NCBI RefSeq assembly: GCF_002812125.1
Contig: NZ_NPDQ01000002.1
Coordinates: 1 to 64,000 of the forward strand
Direction: 5' to 3'
Source: Leptospira brenneri
GTDB lineage: Bacteria > Spirochaetota > Leptospiria > Leptospirales > Leptospiraceae
DNA length: 64,000 nucleotides
Shown here: piece by piece, positions 54,232-63,677 of the stretch
How positions within the stretch are numbered: the first letter of the stretch is position 1
Layout of the letters: each line of letters begins with the position of its first letter
Notes under the pieces: model-generated
Told to the model about the DNA's origin: nothing
The model's database searches: none
Seen by the model: the letters and a program-made list of their open reading frames with translations, nothing else
Program-made: the position numbers and the translations under genes

Positions 54232-55283
54232 TAGTCTGTATTGTATTTTTCTTCAGGATTACTTATGTTATGTTCTTTGATATAAATAGGATCAAAGATA
54301 GAAATGGTCGTATTTTTACGAGTTGTAGAAACCCAATCTTCGAATGAAGTTTGTTCTTTTTCTCGAAATAGAAATCCTTGAATTCCTTTTCTGACCGCAT
54401 CTAGTGGAGTGGGTCTCATCCCTTCAATCAAAACAATACAATAACGTTTGCGATCATCTCTAAAAACTTCTGAAATTTTTCCTGGCCCACCAACTTGTGT
54501 TAATACAGATGCTGTGATGGGTTGGGTTTTGTACAATTCAAAGGTTGGAACCCAATTAACCAAACCTCCATTCAGACGATAACGAGATTCATTTCTTGGG
54601 CCTGAGGCCACTAGTTTAAAGAAAGAAGGATCTTTTAGCGATTTATTTCTAATTTCAGTGAGTTCGTTGAAAACCCTTGTTTCTTCGTCAATGGAGGCAT
54701 TGGTAGGAGAAAGTGTAATTTCTCGAAATTTAAACTCTGATCCTACTTTCGCCTTGTTTTTGTTATACCATGCTTGGACTTCTTGTTCGGAAGGTAGTGG
54801 TGGACTCACCTTAATTTGAAGGAGTTGGCCTTTTTTGATTTGGTAAGGTAAATCCTCTAACCAGACATCATAAGGTAAATTGAATTGGCTTTGAACCGAT
54901 TTTTTAAATTGTTCTAGATCGGTGATCCCTTGGGCTTCCATCCTCTTTTGGATTTCAGCTTCGATTCGTTTTTCATTCACCTGGATGGATTCTTCATCGG
55001 CGGCATTGTCGACCACAGCCCTATCGATTAAAAAGTCGATGACCTGGGAATGGAGAGATCCTTTTTTACGGTAGCTGGGGAAAAAACGAGAAAGGTTTTT
55101 ATAACGTTCAATTCCTTCTTCATAGTCCAAAGTGGAAATGGATTTGGGTCCAACGATGGCAAGAACCGCATTTAAAGATTCGTAAGAATTTAAACTTACG
55201 AGAGGGAAAAAAAGAAAGCTAACGGCAAGAACCGATGCAAAAAACAAAACGAAAAATCGAGACATTCGTGATCCTTTTTGCAT
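54231..55283 (-). CDS. SurA-like periplasmic chaperone/peptidyl-prolyl isomerase
   Basis: The 350-residue protein has an N-terminal signal anchor (about 8-28), a SurA_N-like helical region (about 35-170) and a parvulin-like rotamase segment (about 175-300, VQAWYNKNKAKVGSEFKFREITLSP). Such proteins help fold outer-membrane proteins. It follows lysC by 12 bp and its stop overlaps the radical SAM gene. It may act on the secreted product of the operon. Confidence 0.85.
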   Translation of the reverse strand: MQKGSRMSRFFVLFFASVLAVSFLFFPLVSLNSYESLNAVLAIVGPKSISTLDYEEGIERYKNLSRFFPSYRKKGSLHSQVIDFLIDRAVVDNAADEESIQVNEKRIEAEIQKRMEAQGITDLEQFKKSVQSQFNLPYDVWLEDLPYQIKKGQLLQIKVSPPLPSEQEVQAWYNKNKAKVGSEFKFREITLSPTNASIDEETRVFNELTEIRNKSLKDPSFFKLVASGPRNESRYRLNGGLVNWVPTFELYKTQPITASVLTQVGGPGKISEVFRDDRKRYCIVLIEGMRPTPLDAVRKGIQGFLFREKEQTSFEDWVSTTRKNTTISIFDPIYIKEHNISNPEEKYNTD

Positions 55284-55295
55284 ACGGTCGTAAAT

Positions 55296-56510
55296 TTACC
55301 CGATGAAGGTTGTATGTAAAGCCTTTACTGCATCTTCTGCTTGGTTTTGTTTGATGACGCAGGAAATTTTGATCTCGGATGTGGAAATCATTTCAATATT
55401 GATGTTTTTTTCTGCAAGTGATTGGAACATCTTTGCAGCAACACCCACATGGGATTTCATTCCCACACCAACTGCTGAAACAATAGAGATATTTTCATCG
55501 ATCTCGGCTTTACCGTTTCCATGATCTTTTGCATAGGCATCAATGATCGGTTTTGCGGCAGCAATGTCTTTTCTGGCAATCGTGAAGGAAATGGTATTGA
55601 TTCCATCTCTTGGTGATGACTGAACAATCACGTCAACAATCACATCTTTATTTGCTAATTGAGTAAATAATTCTGCTGCAATTCCCGGTTTGTCTTTTAC
55701 GTCAGCAATGGTCACTCGGGCTTGGTCACCTTTTGCGGTAACTCCACTCACTTTCATCTTTTCCATAATTTTATCCTCACTCATCACTAAAGTTCCCGGT
55801 TTGTCGTGGAAACTGGATCGAACGTGAATGACCACGTTATAATTCATACCTAACTCAACACTTCTAGAATGAAGTACTCCTGCACCGAGGCTTGCGAGTT
55901 CCAACATTTCTTCATAAGTGATTTGTTTGTGCATCTTTGCTGTTGCGATTTTTCTTGGGTCGGCAGTGTAAACACCATCAACATCTGTATAAATTTCACA
56001 TTCATCAGCACCGAGAGCGGCGGCAAGAGCCACTGCAGAAGTATCACTTCCTCCGCGACCAAGGGTCACAATGTTTTCGTCTTTATCGATTCCTTGGAAA
56101 CCGGCAACAATTACCACCTTCCCTTTGTTAAATGCTTCATCGATCCTAGAGCGATCAATCATTTCGATTTTCCCGTTGGAGAAATTTCCATCGGTTAATA
56201 TTTTTAATTGAGAACCAGTAAAGGATTGAGCAGGAACTCCCAGTTCATTGAGAGCGATGGCGAGAAGAGCAATCGACACTTGTTCACCCGTCGAAAGCAA
56301 CATATCCATTTCTCGTTTGGGAGGGTTCTTAGAAATCTGGTCAGCCAAATCGACAAGTTCGTCAGTAGTATGTCCCATTGCAGAAACAACAACGGCAACT
56401 TTCTGGCCTTCGTCGTGGTAACGTTTGATACGTTTGGCCACATTTTGGATTTTAGTGGTGTCTCCCACGGAGGTTCCACCGTATTTTTGGACAACGATTT
56501 TCGATGACAT
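55296..56510 (-). CDS. lysC: Aspartate kinase
   Basis: A monofunctional aspartokinase (404 residues) phosphorylates aspartate, the first step to lysine, threonine and methionine. The KYGGTSVGD motif is at 9-17 and the substrate segment [32 protein letters not shown] at about 155-187. Two C-terminal ACT domains (about 265-404) bind the allosteric amino acid, probably lysine or threonine. It begins the operon with the SurA-like and spiro-SPASM genes. No riboswitch is visible upstream. Confidence 0.96.
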   Translation of the reverse strand: MSSKIVVQKYGGTSVGDTTKIQNVAKRIKRYHDEGQKVAVVVSAMGHTTDELVDLADQISKNPPKREMDMLLSTGEQVSIALLAIALNELGVPAQSFTGSQLKILTDGNFSNGKIEMIDRSRIDEAFNKGKVVIVAGFQGIDKDENIVTLGRGGSDTSAVALAAALGADECEIYTDVDGVYTADPRKIATAKMHKQITYEEMLELASLGAGVLHSRSVELGMNYNVVIHVRSSFHDKPGTLVMSEDKIMEKMKVSGVTAKGDQARVTIADVKDKPGIAAELFTQLANKDVIVDVIVQSSPRDGINTISFTIARKDIAAAKPIIDAYAKDHGNGKAEIDENISIVSAVGVGMKSHVGVAAKMFQSLAEKNINIEMISTSEIKISCVIKQNQAEDAVKALHTTFIG

Positions 56511-56611
56511 GGGTATATGGACAGGGTGCTACAGGCAAATCGGGAATCAAGTAGAATGAATTTTTTTGCAACCAAAGAGCTTTGGGGGACACAAACAAGT
56601 AGGTTTATCTG

Positions 56612-57547
56612 ATGAATTCTTCTCCCTCTACTGTCACACCTGTTGTCAAAGAACAAGCACCATTTCTTTTCCTGATTTTGTTCTTTTTAGTCCAAGCCAC
56701 GGTTCTTACTGTCTTTACGGTTCCATTTTCCTTATCTTTGGTTTGGGTGGCTGTCGGTTCCTATTTCCTTCGTATGTTTGGAATTACGGCTGCTTACCAC
56801 CGTTACTTTTCTCATGCCTCATTCAAAACTTCACGGGTTTTTCAATTTGTTTTGGCATGGATTGGTGCGATGGCTATGCAAAAAGGACCTCTTTGGTGGG
56901 CGGCTCATCATAGAAACCACCACAAGTATTCTGATACAGAAAAGGACATTCATTCCCCTAGCCGAAAAGGGTTTTGGTATTCCCATATGTTTTGGTTTTT
57001 ACGAAACGATTACAATGATTATGAATCCAAACTAATCCCTGATTTTTATAAATATCCAGAGCTACGTATCCTCGATCGTTACCATTGGATTGCTCCTTTG
57101 AGTTATGCGGTTTTACTTTATGCCATTGGCGGTTGGGGTTGGCTTGTGTATGGTTATGCTGTTTCCACTTTCTTTTTAGGGCATGCTACTTGGACGATCA
57201 ATTCTCTTTCCCATGTTTATGGGTCTGTCCGGTTTGATTCACGCGATACAAGTAAAAACAATTTATGGCTTGCCCTTCTTACTATGGGAGAAGGTTGGCA
57301 TAACAATCACCATTATTACTGCTCATCGGCAAACCAAGGTTTCTATTGGTATGAGGTTGATATATCTTACTATATTTTGAAAGTTCTGAGTTGGTTTGGG
57401 ATTGTTTGGGATCTAAAAAAACCTCCTAAAAAAGTTTTGGAGGAAGGTCTTCTTCGTGATCGGGAAGAAAAAGAAAGAAAACGTAATTTAGAACAAAACA
57501 AACCTAAAGTGAAGGTAAAAAACAAAGTAGAGATTCTTTCTACTTAA
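56612..57547 (+). CDS. Acyl-CoA delta-9 fatty acid desaturase
   Basis: The 311-residue integral membrane desaturase has the three histidine boxes in order: HRYFSH (about 63-68), HRNHHKY (about 100-106) and HNNHHYY (about 229-235). Four or so hydrophobic helices lie between them. It introduces a cis double bond into saturated acyl chains, using oxygen and an electron carrier. The C-terminal 50 residues are Lys/Glu-rich. Its stop is 3 bp from the convergent neighbour. Confidence 0.92.
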   Translation: MNSSPSTVTPVVKEQAPFLFLILFFLVQATVLTVFTVPFSLSLVWVAVGSYFLRMFGITAAYHRYFSHASFKTSRVFQFVLAWIGAMAMQKGPLWWAAHHRNHHKYSDTEKDIHSPSRKGFWYSHMFWFLRNDYNDYESKLIPDFYKYPELRILDRYHWIAPLSYAVLLYAIGGWGWLVYGYAVSTFFLGHATWTINSLSHVYGSVRFDSRDTSKNNLWLALLTMGEGWHNNHHYYCSSANQGFYWYEVDISYYILKVLSWFGIVWDLKKPPKKVLEEGLLRDREEKERKRNLEQNKPKVKVKNKVEILST

Positions 57548-57550
57548 AAC

Positions 57551-58060
57551 TCAAACACCTAATCGTTTTCGAATGTCAGCCGGGATACTTTGGATGGAAT
57601 CGTATTTTTTTTTCTTTCCACCCGGTAGTGACACATAATAGAATCCATTGATCATTTCTAAAAAATAATCTTCCCCTTTTTCACCTAACGACCGATTGTC
57701 TAGTTCTTTGACCATTTTTTGGTATTTGGAAGGGAGTAGGTTCCAATTCATATAGTTGCTAACGACTCCTTGGTCATTGACCGTATAAGCTCCGTCTTGG
57801 TGGAGGATTTTGATTCCATTATAATCAAAAATTTCCATCACCTTTAGATTATTGTCTTTTGTAGATTTTGGATCTTTTTTTGGTTTTCCTGAGTTCGTAT
57901 TGGAAGGGTCTTCGGAACCAGATCCTTGTTTTGATTTGGAGCTGGAAGGGGATTCTTTTTTTCTGAGTTTTCCAAAAAGCAGTAAGAAAATGCCAGCAAA
58001 CGCTAGTGATGCGAATAAAAAGATTTCAGAACTAGATAAATCAAATAAATAACGCCACAT
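57551..58060 (-). CDS. Hypothetical membrane-anchored protein
   Basis: I do not recognise the family. The 169-residue protein has a signal-like helix (about 8-28), a Ser/Lys/Pro-rich linker (about 33-72) and a C-terminal domain of about 95 residues (VMEIFDYNGIKILHQDGAYTV). It starts 2 bp after the stop of the upstream small lipoprotein gene. It may be co-transcribed with the LEA-like and Cys-rich lipoproteins upstream. Confidence 0.72.
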   Translation of the reverse strand: MWRYLFDLSSSEIFLFASLAFAGIFLLLFGKLRKKESPSSSKSKQGSGSEDPSNTNSGKPKKDPKSTKDNNLKVMEIFDYNGIKILHQDGAYTVNDQGVVSNYMNWNLLPSKYQKMVKELDNRSLGEKGEDYFLEMINGFYYVSLPGGKKKKYDSIQSIPADIRKRLGV

Positions 58061-58062
58061 AA

Positions 58063-58371
58063 TTAATTAAATTTCGTTCCAATTGACTTACAGGAATCGG
58101 GAAGATAACCTTCTGTATTCCAAGTAGTGCAGGTAACGAGTTCAATGGCTCGAAAACAAAGTTTGAGATCATCAATTTTGACCCTTCCTAGGAAAAGTGT
58201 TCCTGGAAGTTTTTCTTTGCCACAGGCAGAGTTTTTCGCCGCATAAGTTTCAAAGGTTTTTTGATTTCCTTCATAAGCAGAATAAAACAAATCATCTCGA
58301 TTTTGGATGCAATCGAAAGTGGATCCAATGAAAAATAAAAGGATCCATTTCCTTTGGAAGAATAACTTCAT
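58063..58371 (-). CDS. Small Cys-containing lipoprotein
   Basis: The 102-residue product has an N-terminal signal, MKLFFQRKWILLFFIGSTFDC, with lipobox cysteine 21. The mature part has five cysteines in the last 55 residues. It overlaps the LEA-like gene by 4 bp, so it is probably translated with it. I recognise no family. Confidence 0.7.
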   Translation of the reverse strand: MKLFFQRKWILLFFIGSTFDCIQNRDDLFYSAYEGNQKTFETYAAKNSACGKEKLPGTLFLGRVKIDDLKLCFRAIELVTCTTWNTEGYLPDSCKSIGTKFN

Positions 58372-58898
58372 TTTTTTAGTTTGATCCGAGAAACTTCGCG
58401 GACGGGAATTGGAAGTTTTCCCAGGGCACTGTCGACTTGAACAGTTCCATAAATTTCAAACTCTGCATCTTCTCCTCGTTTTGCAGCATCCGTTAGTTGT
58501 CTGGCTAAAAGTAGAAGTTTAGGAAGGATGGATTGTTTTTGTTCTGGAATGAGTTTGAGAACGACCATGGATTCTGAATTGGGTTCCACTTCGAGAGGAG
58601 TTTCATTTTGAAGTTTTCCAATGTATTCTTTCCCATTGGGAGTCACAAGTTCGATCTCTAAATCAAATTGGTAAATACTCACTTTTGTGTTGTTCGGATT
58701 TACTACGGAAACCTGCGGGAATAAATCTACCAAAGGGATTAATGGAAAGTTTGGATTTGGTTTTAGGTCAACTCGAACATCTACCAAATCAAACTTACAA
58801 GCCTTGAGGCTTTCTAAATTCTTTTTTGTATCACTGAGGCAATGAGTAAAAGATAAAGAAGTTAGAACGACGAATAAAAATAAAAACTTACGGACCAA
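58368..58898 (-). CDS. LEA-2-like lipoprotein
   Basis: The 176-residue product has a lipoprotein signal ending FTHC (cysteine 20), and then a beta-rich domain with LVDLFPQVSVVNPNNTKVSIYQFDLEIEL (about 55-83), as in LEA-type-2/WHy domains. Such domains bind other proteins or membranes in stress. It is overlapped by the dehydrogenase gene at its start (11 bp) and by the Cys lipoprotein gene at its end (4 bp), so it lies in a dense operon. Confidence 0.75.
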   Translation of the reverse strand: MVRKFLFLFVVLTSLSFTHCLSDTKKNLESLKACKFDLVDVRVDLKPNPNFPLIPLVDLFPQVSVVNPNNTKVSIYQFDLEIELVTPNGKEYIGKLQNETPLEVEPNSESMVVLKLIPEQKQSILPKLLLLARQLTDAAKRGEDAEFEIYGTVQVDSALGKLPIPVREVSRIKLKK

Positions 58899-59868
58899 AC
58901 ACTACCTTCCCTTCGGTCATATTTTGTTTATAAAATTCCAAACCTTCTTTATAATCTTCAAATTTAAACCGTTTGTTGATTTTGGTTTGGAAAACTGTTT
59001 TTAAATATTTCTGAGCTTCCGTTGCTTGTTTTTGAAATTCTTCTAATCCAATTTCATAAATCCAAGAAGACAACCAAAACCCTTCGATTTTTTTGTTTTG
59101 GAATAAAATGATTCCAGAATTGACTGCAAATGGTTTTTCCGAGAGCGCACCGTAACAAACAAGTTTGGAACCATAAGGCATACATTCCACAAGGGACTGT
59201 GCTGTTTCTCCTGCCACGGCATCGATTGCATAAGTTGCATTTAGTTTTTTAGAAATTTTAAATAGGTCTTTTTGGTAGTTGGGAGAACTGGAATTTAAAA
59301 TGTTTTCTGCGCCGATTTCCGCTAAACTTTCTTCTTGTTCTTTTTTTCGCACAACATTGATTAAAGGAATTCCACGTTCTTTACAAAGTCGCACTACCAT
59401 TTTTCCAAGAGCACTGGCAGCAGCGGTTTGGATCATTGCGGGATGTCCTTCTTTAGCACCTTTTGCAACCATGGCCCAAGCAGTCATTGGGTTTACAAAA
59501 AAACTAGAACCTTCATCTAGGCTCACTCCATCCGCTAACGGTAAACAATTTTCTTCCGTTGTGATCATGTATTCGGCCCAAGCCCCATCATTTTGAGGAG
59601 CCACACAAGAAACATTCATTCCAACTTTCAGAGTTTTGATAGAGGCTCCGACAGCATCTACGGTTCCGCTGGCTTCAAATCCCGCAGACACCGGTGCTTT
59701 TTTCTTAAAACCATAGAGTCCACGAATGAACATAAGGTCAGAAGGATTGATCGGAGAAAGATGGATTTTGATCCGCACTTCGTTATCTTTGGGAGTGGGG
59801 ATGTCTTTTTCTCGGAGTTCCAATTGGGGTTCGGATTCGTCGTATTTTAGGATGGTGACTGCTTTCAT
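58888..59868 (-). CDS. Medium-chain dehydrogenase/quinone oxidoreductase-like protein
   Basis: The 326-residue MDR protein opens MKAVTILKYDESEPQLELRE with INPSDLMFIRGLYG (about 37-50) and a Rossmann AAASALGKMVVRL (about 149-161). It lacks the catalytic zinc ligands of alcohol dehydrogenase (no GHE motif), so it probably works as an NADPH-dependent quinone or enone reductase. It is the first gene of a dense operon with three small lipoproteins. Confidence 0.85.
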   Translation of the reverse strand: MKAVTILKYDESEPQLELREKDIPTPKDNEVRIKIHLSPINPSDLMFIRGLYGFKKKAPVSAGFEASGTVDAVGASIKTLKVGMNVSCVAPQNDGAWAEYMITTEENCLPLADGVSLDEGSSFFVNPMTAWAMVAKGAKEGHPAMIQTAAASALGKMVVRLCKERGIPLINVVRKKEQEESLAEIGAENILNSSSPNYQKDLFKISKKLNATYAIDAVAGETAQSLVECMPYGSKLVCYGALSEKPFAVNSGIILFQNKKIEGFWLSSWIYEIGLEEFQKQATEAQKYLKTVFQTKINKRFKFEDYKEGLEFYKQNMTEGKVVFGP

Positions 59869-59939
59869 CTGAGTCCCATTCAGTCATTTAAAATCTGCTT
59901 GCCAACTCTTTCTTTAGAAGGAAGAATTTTAAGTCTGCT

Positions 59940-60734
59940 GTGAAATCGAAAAAGTTATCCAAAGAATCTCTTACGGGGATCGTTTTTTTTTCTATTTTAG
60001 TCTTCGCATTTTTCACAACGGTCATTGAGCCGGATCGTCCTGCCAAAAAATATCCTTATCGGTTGTCGCTTTTTTACTCTAGAATCGATGGAATCAAAGA
60101 GGGAACTGAGGTTCGGATTTTGGGAATCCAAAAAGGATATGTGGCCCATATTGATTCCAAACCGCTAATGGATGTTCCTGACCGTCGATTCCTCGATCAT
60201 AACATGGATCATGCGATTGAACTCCACATTGCTTTAGAAGATCCCTTAACTCTGTGGGATAACTATGAAGTGGATTTTCAAACGGTAACATTATTTTCGG
60301 GAAGGATTATCAATATCAACCCAGGAAGTTCGGATGGGAAACGACCTTTTTTTAAACCCACATTCCGTGAGGGTGAAAAAACTCCTGACTACCTACCGTC
60401 GGCTCGTTATTTTGATGATTTTTTCAAAGCGACCTCGGTGACAATGGAAGAAAATCGAGCAGACCTCAGACAAATCACCTTGGATTTTCGTTCGATCACC
60501 GATAAATTAAATCAAACAGAAGGTACGATTCCCAAATTAGTAGGGAGTACGGAAATGTATGATGAACTTCTTGCGACGATTAAAGACGCAGAAAACATAG
60601 GAAAAGAAGGAAGACGTTATATGGAAAGTTCTCGCAATTTAGAGAGCACCATGCCGATTCCTTTTTTAATTACAGCATCGTATTACGGACGTACAACGCC
60701 AATTACGGGAAGAAGGATTGGACCACAAAATTAA
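59940..60734 (+). CDS. MCE/MlaD family lipid-transport protein
   Basis: The 264-residue protein starts with GTG (59940), has one membrane helix (about 12-30) and an MCE domain (about 39-125, YPYRLSLFYSRIDGIKEGTEVRILGI). A C-terminal helical part (about 160-245) may span the periplasm. MCE proteins transport lipids between membranes, normally with a MlaE permease and MlaF ATPase, which are not in the window. It overlaps the glycosyltransferase gene by 1 bp. Confidence 0.88.
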   Translation: MKSKKLSKESLTGIVFFSILVFAFFTTVIEPDRPAKKYPYRLSLFYSRIDGIKEGTEVRILGIQKGYVAHIDSKPLMDVPDRRFLDHNMDHAIELHIALEDPLTLWDNYEVDFQTVTLFSGRIININPGSSDGKRPFFKPTFREGEKTPDYLPSARYFDDFFKATSVTMEENRADLRQITLDFRSITDKLNQTEGTIPKLVGSTEMYDELLATIKDAENIGKEGRRYMESSRNLESTMPIPFLITASYYGRTTPITGRRIGPQN

Positions 60735-61813
60735 TGAAAGTTGCAATTATACATGATTGGCTCACCGGTATGCGCGGTGGCGAGATAGTTCTTGATAGTT
60801 TATTAAAAGCATTTCCTGAAGCTGATTTATTTACTCTTTTTTATTCCAAAGGCAAACTGAACGAAAGGATTGAGGGACGTAAAATCACTACGGCTTTTAC
60901 AAATAATCTTCCTTTTAAAGAAAAATACTATCGTTACTACTTACCAGTATTTCCCACTGCGATTGAATCTTTGGATCTAAAAGGTTATGATGTGGTCATT
61001 AGTTCTTCGCATTGTGTTGCAAAAGGTGTGATCCCTCATCCAGATACTTTCCATTTGAGTTATATCCATAGTCCTATGCGGTATGTTTGGGATATGTATT
61101 ATGATTATTTTCCAAAACGAAGTGGTTTAAAATTTTTTCTTTTACAGTCCATTGCTAATTACCTGCGCACATGGGATGCTGCATCCGCAAACCGGGTGGA
61201 TTATTTTACATGTAACTCTCATTTTGTGGGAAGAAGGATTCAAAAATACTATCGCCGTGATTATAAAATTGTTTATCCTCCATGTTTGCCTCAAGATTTC
61301 CGAGTTCATGATAACTCCAAAGATGATTATTATCTGATGGTTTCTGCCTTTGCTCCTTATAAAAAAATTGATCTAGCCATTGAAGCCTTCCGAGAAAACG
61401 GAAAACCTCTTATCCTTGTGGGCGGGGGCCAGGAAGAGGGCAAACTAGTCAAAAATTTGCCAAAAAACATCCTTTGGAAAAAGGGCCTACCCCGGACGGA
61501 AGTGGTGGAACTTTACAAAAAGGCCAGAGGGTTTATTTTTCCGGGGATGGAAGACTTCGGAATCACTCCGGTAGAGTCCCAGGCCTATGCCACTCCCGTG
61601 ATTGCGTATGGGAAGGGAGGTGCCCTGGAATCAGTCAAGGAGGACCGGACTGGGGTATTTTTCAAAGAGCAGACCGTAAAATCCTTAAATGATGCCATCC
61701 AAAGGGCAGAAAAGATCCATTTCAAACGCGGAGATTTCCAAAATTCCATCAATCGGTTTACTGAAGAAAAATTCGTAAGCGAAATTCGAAAGGTAGTCGA
61801 TAGACATAAATAG
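60734..61813 (+). CDS. GT4-family glycosyltransferase
   Basis: The 359-residue enzyme has the GT-B fold with an N-terminal acceptor domain (IHDWLTGMRGGEIVLDSLL, about 5-23) and a C-terminal donor domain with the EX7E motif region FPGMEDFGITPVESQAYATPVIAYG (about 271-295). It would transfer a sugar from an NDP donor to a lipid or glycan in the cytoplasm. It shares a TAATG overlap with the MCE gene, an unusual pair, and lies 21 bp before flbD. Confidence 0.9.
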   Translation: MKVAIIHDWLTGMRGGEIVLDSLLKAFPEADLFTLFYSKGKLNERIEGRKITTAFTNNLPFKEKYYRYYLPVFPTAIESLDLKGYDVVISSSHCVAKGVIPHPDTFHLSYIHSPMRYVWDMYYDYFPKRSGLKFFLLQSIANYLRTWDAASANRVDYFTCNSHFVGRRIQKYYRRDYKIVYPPCLPQDFRVHDNSKDDYYLMVSAFAPYKKIDLAIEAFRENGKPLILVGGGQEEGKLVKNLPKNILWKKGLPRTEVVELYKKARGFIFPGMEDFGITPVESQAYATPVIAYGKGGALESVKEDRTGVFFKEQTVKSLNDAIQRAEKIHFKRGDFQNSINRFTEEKFVSEIRKVVDRHK

Positions 61814-61834
61814 AAATCTCTGAAGGGGGATCTC

Positions 61835-62050
61835 TTGGTCATTTTACATCGACTCAAAGGTGCTGAATTTGTTCTCAATGCAGATTTGATTGAGACCATT
61901 GAAGCGAATCCGGATACGATCATCACTCTTGTGAATGAGAAGAAATTCATTGTACAAGAGCCCGTTGCGGAAGTGTTGGAAAAGGTAGTTGCTTACCAAA
62001 CTCGGATTCACAATCTTCCGCGAGTCAAAGATAGACCTGAGGAAACATAA
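61835..62050 (+). CDS. flbD: Flagellar protein FlbD
   Basis: A 71-residue protein of the FlbD family (MVILHRLKGAEFVLNADLIETIEA, EKKFIVQEPVAEVLEKVV). The start is TTG at 61835, preceded by a GAAGGGGGAT ribosome site. FlbD precedes motAB in spirochaete flagellar operons; its role in periplasmic flagella is not fully settled. It is 3 bp before motA. Confidence 0.9.
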   Translation: MVILHRLKGAEFVLNADLIETIEANPDTIITLVNEKKFIVQEPVAEVLEKVVAYQTRIHNLPRVKDRPEET

Positions 62051-62053
62051 GAA

Positions 62054-62836
62054 ATGGATATAGCTACAGTCATTGGTTTGGCCCTGGGAGCGGGTTTGAT
62101 GTTACTTGGGGTGGTTACGGGGGGTCTTGCTCTAACAGACCTTATCGATATTCCCTCGGTAATGATTACATTTGGTGGTGCCGCCGCCGCTACGATCATT
62201 TCCTTTCCTTGGACTTCCACCATTGGAGTGGGGGCTGTCACCAAGAAGGCCTTTCAAAATCCTCCCTCAGATTTACCTGGTCTCATTACGACACTTGTTA
62301 GTTTTTCTGAAAAAGCAAGACGGGAAGGTCTTCTTGCCTTAGAAGATGATATCAACGAACTTCCTGAGGAATTTTTAAAGAAGGGAATCCAACTCGTTGT
62401 GGATGGAACCGATCCCGAACTGGTTCGTAATATTATGGAAACCGAAATTGGGAACACAGCCACAAGACATGCGTATGGCCGGTCTTGGTGGGATGCTTAC
62501 GCTGGTTTTGCGCCAGGGTTCGGGATGCTTGGGACCCTTGTGGGTCTTGTGGGGATGTTAAAGAACTTAGGTGGTGGGGATGCCAGTGCGATTGGACAAG
62601 GTATGGCGACAGCTCTTATTACCACATTATACGGATCACTGGCACAGAACTTATTTGCAGCACCAATTGTAAGAAAACTAACAAGACGATCGGAAGATGA
62701 ACTTGTAGTCAAACAAGTGATGGTGGAAGGAACTTTATCGATTCAATCAGGGGACAACCCAAGGATTGTAAAAGAGAAATTAGCGAGTTTCTTAACTCCT
62801 GCAGAAAGAACTGCATTGAAAGACGACGGAGATTAA
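62054..62836 (+). CDS. motA: Flagellar motor stator MotA
   Basis: The 260-residue stator protein has four membrane helices (about 4-24, 32-50, 150-170, 183-203), a cytoplasmic loop with charged residues and the conserved GFAPGFGMLGTLVGLVGML (about 151-169) shared with ExbB/TolQ. With MotB it forms the proton channel that turns the periplasmic flagella. It is 3 bp after flbD and 9 bp before motB. Confidence 0.95.
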   Translation: MDIATVIGLALGAGLMLLGVVTGGLALTDLIDIPSVMITFGGAAAATIISFPWTSTIGVGAVTKKAFQNPPSDLPGLITTLVSFSEKARREGLLALEDDINELPEEFLKKGIQLVVDGTDPELVRNIMETEIGNTATRHAYGRSWWDAYAGFAPGFGMLGTLVGLVGMLKNLGGGDASAIGQGMATALITTLYGSLAQNLFAAPIVRKLTRRSEDELVVKQVMVEGTLSIQSGDNPRIVKEKLASFLTPAERTALKDDGD

Positions 62837-62845
62837 TTTTTAGTT

Positions 62846-63676
62846 ATGGCTAAAAAAGATAAATGTCCTGAGTGCATCCAAAAAGTTCCCGAGTTCATGG
62901 CAACTTACGGGGACATGGTGACACTTCTCCTTTGTTTCTTTATCCTTTTGTATACAACGGGTAAAACAGATGCAAAAGAAATGCAGATCATTTTATCTGC
63001 ATTTAAATCCACTACAGGATTTTTCACCGGGGGACAAACTCTTTCCAAAGGATCTTTGGAAGAGATGGGAATGCAAATTGAATCTTTGCCGTCTCAAGTA
63101 GTGGGAAGAAACCTTTCTAAGTCCAAAAAAGATGCCCAAGAAGTTTTTAAACCAGAAGTGGAAGCAGGCAAAGTTCGTATTTCTGAAAACGAAAGAGGAC
63201 TTGTGATTTCTCTTGTAGGTGCTGATTATTTTTATCCGGGTTCAGCAATTCTAACACCAGCGATTCGAGAGACTTTACGAAAAGCTGCAGGACTCATCAA
63301 AGGACTCGAACGTTTTGTTCGGGTGGAAGGACATAGTGATGATGATGCCGTTAATCCGGTGAACCGCCCTGGAAGAGAAGAAAGAGAATATATTAATAAC
63401 TGGGATTTGGCGGGAGCAAGGGCAGTGAACGCGACCGTTTTTATGATCAATTCAGAAGAAATTGAACCAAGTTGGTTCCAAGCGGTAAGCTTTGGATCCT
63501 ACAGACCTCTTGTATTGGAAAATGAAGGAACACCGGAAGCCAAAGCTTTCAACCGTCGTGTGGATATCATCATTTTAACCGAGAAGTCTACCAAACGTGC
63601 ACCAGGAGAAAGTAAATACGGTCTACCTGACACTCGTTTGCCGAACACTGAAACAAATGTAGAAGGAGAATTTTAA
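62846..63676 (+). CDS. motB: Flagellar motor stator MotB
   Basis: The 276-residue stator anchor has the N-terminal KCPECIQKVPEFMATYGDMVTLLLCFFILLY segment with proton-carrying aspartate D22. An OmpA-type peptidoglycan-binding domain follows (about 130-255, RFVRVEGHSDDDAV and NWDLAGARA). The stator sits in the inner membrane and grips the wall. It is followed 1 bp later by fliL. Confidence 0.94.
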   Translation: MAKKDKCPECIQKVPEFMATYGDMVTLLLCFFILLYTTGKTDAKEMQIILSAFKSTTGFFTGGQTLSKGSLEEMGMQIESLPSQVVGRNLSKSKKDAQEVFKPEVEAGKVRISENERGLVISLVGADYFYPGSAILTPAIRETLRKAAGLIKGLERFVRVEGHSDDDAVNPVNRPGREEREYINNWDLAGARAVNATVFMINSEEIEPSWFQAVSFGSYRPLVLENEGTPEAKAFNRRVDIIILTEKSTKRAPGESKYGLPDTRLPNTETNVEGEF

Positions 63677-63677
63677 C

